From Ruoffia sp044336205 (GTDB lineage Bacteria; Bacillota; Bacilli; Lactobacillales; Aerococcaceae), in assembly GCA_044336205.1 (NCBI GenBank), contig CP172319.1:1-8522 (forward strand): DNA of 8,522 nucleotides, read 5' to 3'. The notes under the pieces were generated by a model that worked only from the letters and a program-made list of their open reading frames with translations, made no database searches and was not told where the DNA came from. Numbering within the stretch: the first letter of the stretch is position 1; the number at the start of each line of letters is the position of its first letter. The position numbers and the translations under genes are program-made. This document shows, piece by piece, positions 5,479-8,522 of this stretch.

Positions 5479-5504
5479 AGACCTTTTAGACAGCAAAAAG
5501 GTCT
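5479..5504 (-). other. Stem-loop across the helicase stop codon
   Basis: AGACCTTTT (5479-5487) and AAAAGGTCT (5496-5504) form a 9-bp stem with an 8-base loop that contains most of the last codons of the helicase, with the TAA at the arm boundary. Only a short TTT follows on the minus strand, so termination would be weak. It may reduce read-through into the downstream small genes. Confidence 0.5.
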
Positions 5505-8500
5505 AATTCCTGTTGTCCTTCAATAATCTTTTTCTTTTTGGATATCCCTTTGTTATAGGCGTCAACATCTTCAACTGTTTTAATAACTTGATCAAACATA
5601 TCCATATATCCTGAAACAGCTTTCTTTGTTTGCTCCACCTGTTCTTTTGTTACTCGGCCTGCTTTCTCTTCTTCTTCCATGTGAGTAATGAGACCTTCGG
5701 CAATCTTTCGGACAGTTTCCATTCCACCCTCAATAGGGTTCATTACATAACCATCGTAATCTTGGAATTCAACTGTTTGCATTTCCTCAAAGGACTGATT
5801 CTTACGGGCAAACATGTCATGGACTGTTTCCAGATCCTCTAATACTTCATCTTTCATGAGCTGTTTAGCAAGAGCATTCATACCGTCGGAGCTATCGGCC
5901 ATAGCACGGAGCCCCTCTTCTGAGAACTTACCTTGCATTGCCATAGCAGCATCAATTTTTCTTGCGATATGTTGCAGGGACTTTTCTTGAATTGTGTCAC
6001 GGTAGACATAAGTGTAAACTTTAACGTCATTTGTTTGCTTCAGTCTCCAGGAGCGACGAGAAGCTTGCATGTAGTCATAAGTTGAATAATCGATTTGGAA
6101 GAAATGAATATTTGGGAAAGCAAGTAGGTCCAATCCCACTTTTACTAATCGTGGATTGGTAATCAAGATGTCCCAATCATGTTTTTCCATCATTTTGTTA
6201 AGCCATTCTTCACGTTGCCGTGAATTTCTTGGCATTTTGATGCCATCATGGCTGCCCCCATTACGTAAAATTCCAACTTTATATCCTAATGACTTTAACT
6301 TTTCATACAGATAAATATCGACCTGATTGAACGCCTGTTTCCCAGTGTATTTGACATACACCAAGTTTTTACGGCCATGTTGATAGATTTCTTCACTTTC
6401 AAGGTTCTAATCAGTTGCTCGACTTTTTGCGGCGTATATTCATTAATATCATAGTTGTGAGGAATACCAAGTATATGCTCTACCCCACTTTGATCATGAG
6501 CAGTTACCTGTGACATATTAAATGGCATGTCTGCATATTGGTACATCACATTCATAAAGATTGAAATACTGTTCATTCCGCCAAGCCCAGGAGTTGATCG
6601 CATTGTACTCATGATGTCATGTCCTATCTCTCTGTAATGTTGTGCATGTTCTTCATCCATGTCTACAACTACAGGAATTTCTTGATAAGGCGGTAGAGCA
6701 TAGCCCATATCATTTAATTCAAGGAATGCACAATTACCCATTAAATGAAGTGGGAATAAATGTGGAGAGATCCCTGGTTTTTGACTTGAATTTTTCTCAA
6801 CACTCCGTTGTTACCACGTGTGTTATGCTCACTAATTCCATATCTATTGTTAAATACCGATTCATCTTTATATGTGATACCCTCTTTTAATAATGCTTTA
6901 GGGTTTAGTCTTGCAAGCAAATAGAAAATATCACGAGACATGCCACCCATAAGTGTTCCAGTTAAGAGAATTTGTTTTTCTGTATGACCGCCAAGTTGGC
7001 CAAAGGCACGACCTGTAGAGGAATCTCCACTTTTGTATTCATGGACTTCATCTCGGCAATCAAGTATTTAAAGAACCCTCTAGGCAGCTGTTTGTTAATG
7101 TACCATGCAGGTGAAACCTTTCGATATCCGGAGTCCGGCGGAAGCCAGTCGCCATAAAACAAAAACCGCATTTTTGTTCAGTTTTAGCCGGTACATAACG
7201 GCCAGATGTTTTATCCTTTTTCCAATCTTGGTTCTCTTGAAGATATTTTGTTTCAACTTCATTTGAGCAAATGTAGTTCTCTTGAGAAATTTCTTCTTCA
7301 CGAATTTCTGGATGCATCCATTATACGTTTCAAAGAAATGCGTTTCAGACATGTCGCCGCCTCGTTTCGTCAGAGTGACCTCCGCACTTAGGACAATAAT
7401 ATCCTGTATCGCCGTTTACATAAAAGGTTTCATATTGTTCAACTTCCATAATTCATTCGATATTTTGTTCTAGAAGACGGATGCGATGCTCAGGTGCTGG
7501 GACTTCCCATATGAAAAGAATTACCTCTGCGAACTGTTCTGATCTGACTTTCATCAAGGTTATCTACAGTTTCAAATGAGATATTCTCTTTGTTTGTACG
7601 CCAATCTTTGATAGGTTCCAATGGAAAAGTAAATCTTTGGCGCTTCTGAACTCATAATGTAATACTCCCATTTGTCAGGCTTCCTATACTTTACTTTTCC
7701 TTTGTCATCAATATATTGGTACTTGTCCTGAATCTCTTTAACATCTAACCAATGCGTTATTTGATATGTCTCACAATTTGGGATTCTCTTCTTTAATTTC
7801 TCTTGCCCATTTTTCAACCATAATAGCAGGAGACATAACAATTACACGCTGCGGCTTTGGATTACTGTTAACGTTTTGAAGCATTGCTTCAGTAAGATAA
7901 GGGATGCCTGCACCTTGTGGTGTTTTCCCTGTTCCCATTTCGCCAATTAAGAAGCAGAAGTTATCTTCTTTAAGAGTTTCTGATACCCCCATCATTGTGT
8001 TTGCCTGTGGCGGATAATATCCTGTAATGCCATTGGTGTTTGCTTGAAGGTTAAGATCTCTAAATGCAGGATGGTGCGTATCTTTATCTGGATCAAACCG
8101 TAAAGCAATGTTTTCTTGGATGCGAGCGCCTAATTCGCCGGCAAAGTGAGTTAAATAGTCGTCAATTGTGCGGCACTTTGGTAAAACTGCCTCACTTTCA
8201 TCACGGCCATCTTCCTCGATCGCAAAATCTAATTCAAGACCCTCGATCCCTTCTGTAATGATTTCTTCTAGTTGTTCCTCAGTAATTCGAAGTAGACCTG
8301 CTTCTAATTGATATTCTCCTCCAAAGACCATTACATTTAACGGTTCATAATAAGATTGGTCGATTAATGATTCAACAATATAGTCAGCCCATTCTTCAAG
8401 CATTGGAGTGTTGTATCTGTCATTTAGAACTTCAAAGACTTGCTTCCCTATAGTCGCCGTCCCATGCCAATATTAGTTCAGCCAAATGCTCGGGAAGCAC

Positions 8501-8522
8501 CCGCTGAGAATAGCAGCCTTCT
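5486..8522 (-). CDS. SF2/SNF2-type helicase with inserted zinc finger, 5' end outside the window, many frameshifts as read
   Basis: Superfamily 2 ATPase motifs occur in the right order. Walker A is GEMGTGKT (7921-7944), Ia is VIVMSPAIMVEKWAREI, motif II is DEVH (7041-7052), motif III is LLTGTLMGG (6942-6968), motif V is ITNPRLVKVGLDL (about 6125-6165), and motif VI is QASRRSWRLKQ (about 6036-6069). VGLDL and the arginine-rich motif VI resemble SNF2-like DNA translocases. Between Ia and II there are two Cys pairs, CPKCG (7381-7395) and KCGFC (7159-7173), a probable zinc-binding insert. The C-terminal ~130 residues are helical and charged, ending QQELDLFAV, a clamp-binding-like motif. More than 1,000 residues are encoded here. 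About twelve frameshifts break it (near 8448, 7788, 7630, 7500, 7460, 7437, 7360, 7315, 7160, 7050, 6780 and 6400), each with sensible protein on both sides. Its likely role is DNA translocation or unwinding in replication or recombination of the element. Confidence 0.85.

Noticed and set aside
1..8522. tRNA, rRNA, CRISPR array, insertion sequence or attachment site
   Set aside because: No cloverleaf, spaced repeats, transposase motifs or terminal inverted repeats were seen on either strand.

Overview
The window looks like DNA from a Bacillus of the subtilis group or a close relative. The flagellin near the left end has the D0/D1 sequences of B. subtilis Hag almost residue for residue, ribosome binding sites are strong AGGAGG-type, and a B. 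subtilis-type LexA (DinR) box is present. The rest is not a normal chromosomal flagellar neighbourhood. From about 1.4 kb to the right edge, every gene I can support lies on the minus strand and belongs to a replication module of the kind carried by large plasmids, phages or phage-plasmids. I cannot tell from the sequence whether it sits on a plasmid, a prophage or an integrated element.

Layout. (1) 1-1240, plus strand: the 3' end of an unrecognised gene, then after a 26-base gap a flagellin gene (hag) with a four-copy 9-bp in-frame repeat, closed by a strong terminator. (2) 1240-1420: an intergenic region with a plus-strand promoter whose spacer is filled by a LexA box, followed about 70 bases after the inferred start by a second intrinsic terminator. 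There is no ORF between them, so it reads as an SOS-controlled small RNA. (3) 1422-5450, minus strand: a tightly packed series of small genes around a complete second DNA polymerase sliding clamp (DnaN-like, 2959-4302). (4) 5486-8522, minus strand: a large SF2/SNF2-type helicase gene that runs off the right edge.

How the genes may work together. Three proteins of the minus-strand cluster end in sequences resembling the bacterial clamp-binding motif (consensus QL[SD]LF, or the delta-type QxMSLF). They are the helicase (QELDLF near its end), a 63-residue protein made just downstream of the clamp (ending exactly in QLTLF) and a 97-residue protein (QGSLF near its end). The inference is a self-encoded clamp with its own set of client proteins, one of them a helicase. 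The small clients could also act on the host clamp.

Quality warning. The long genes are interrupted by many 1-2 base frameshifts (about 21 in 8.5 kb: three in hag, three in the clamp, about twelve in the helicase), while the encoded protein stays well conserved on both sides of each shift. Several lie in homopolymers. Uncorrected sequencing indels are the simplest explanation. Genuine decay cannot be excluded from sequence alone. Coordinates for such genes span the whole reconstructed gene.
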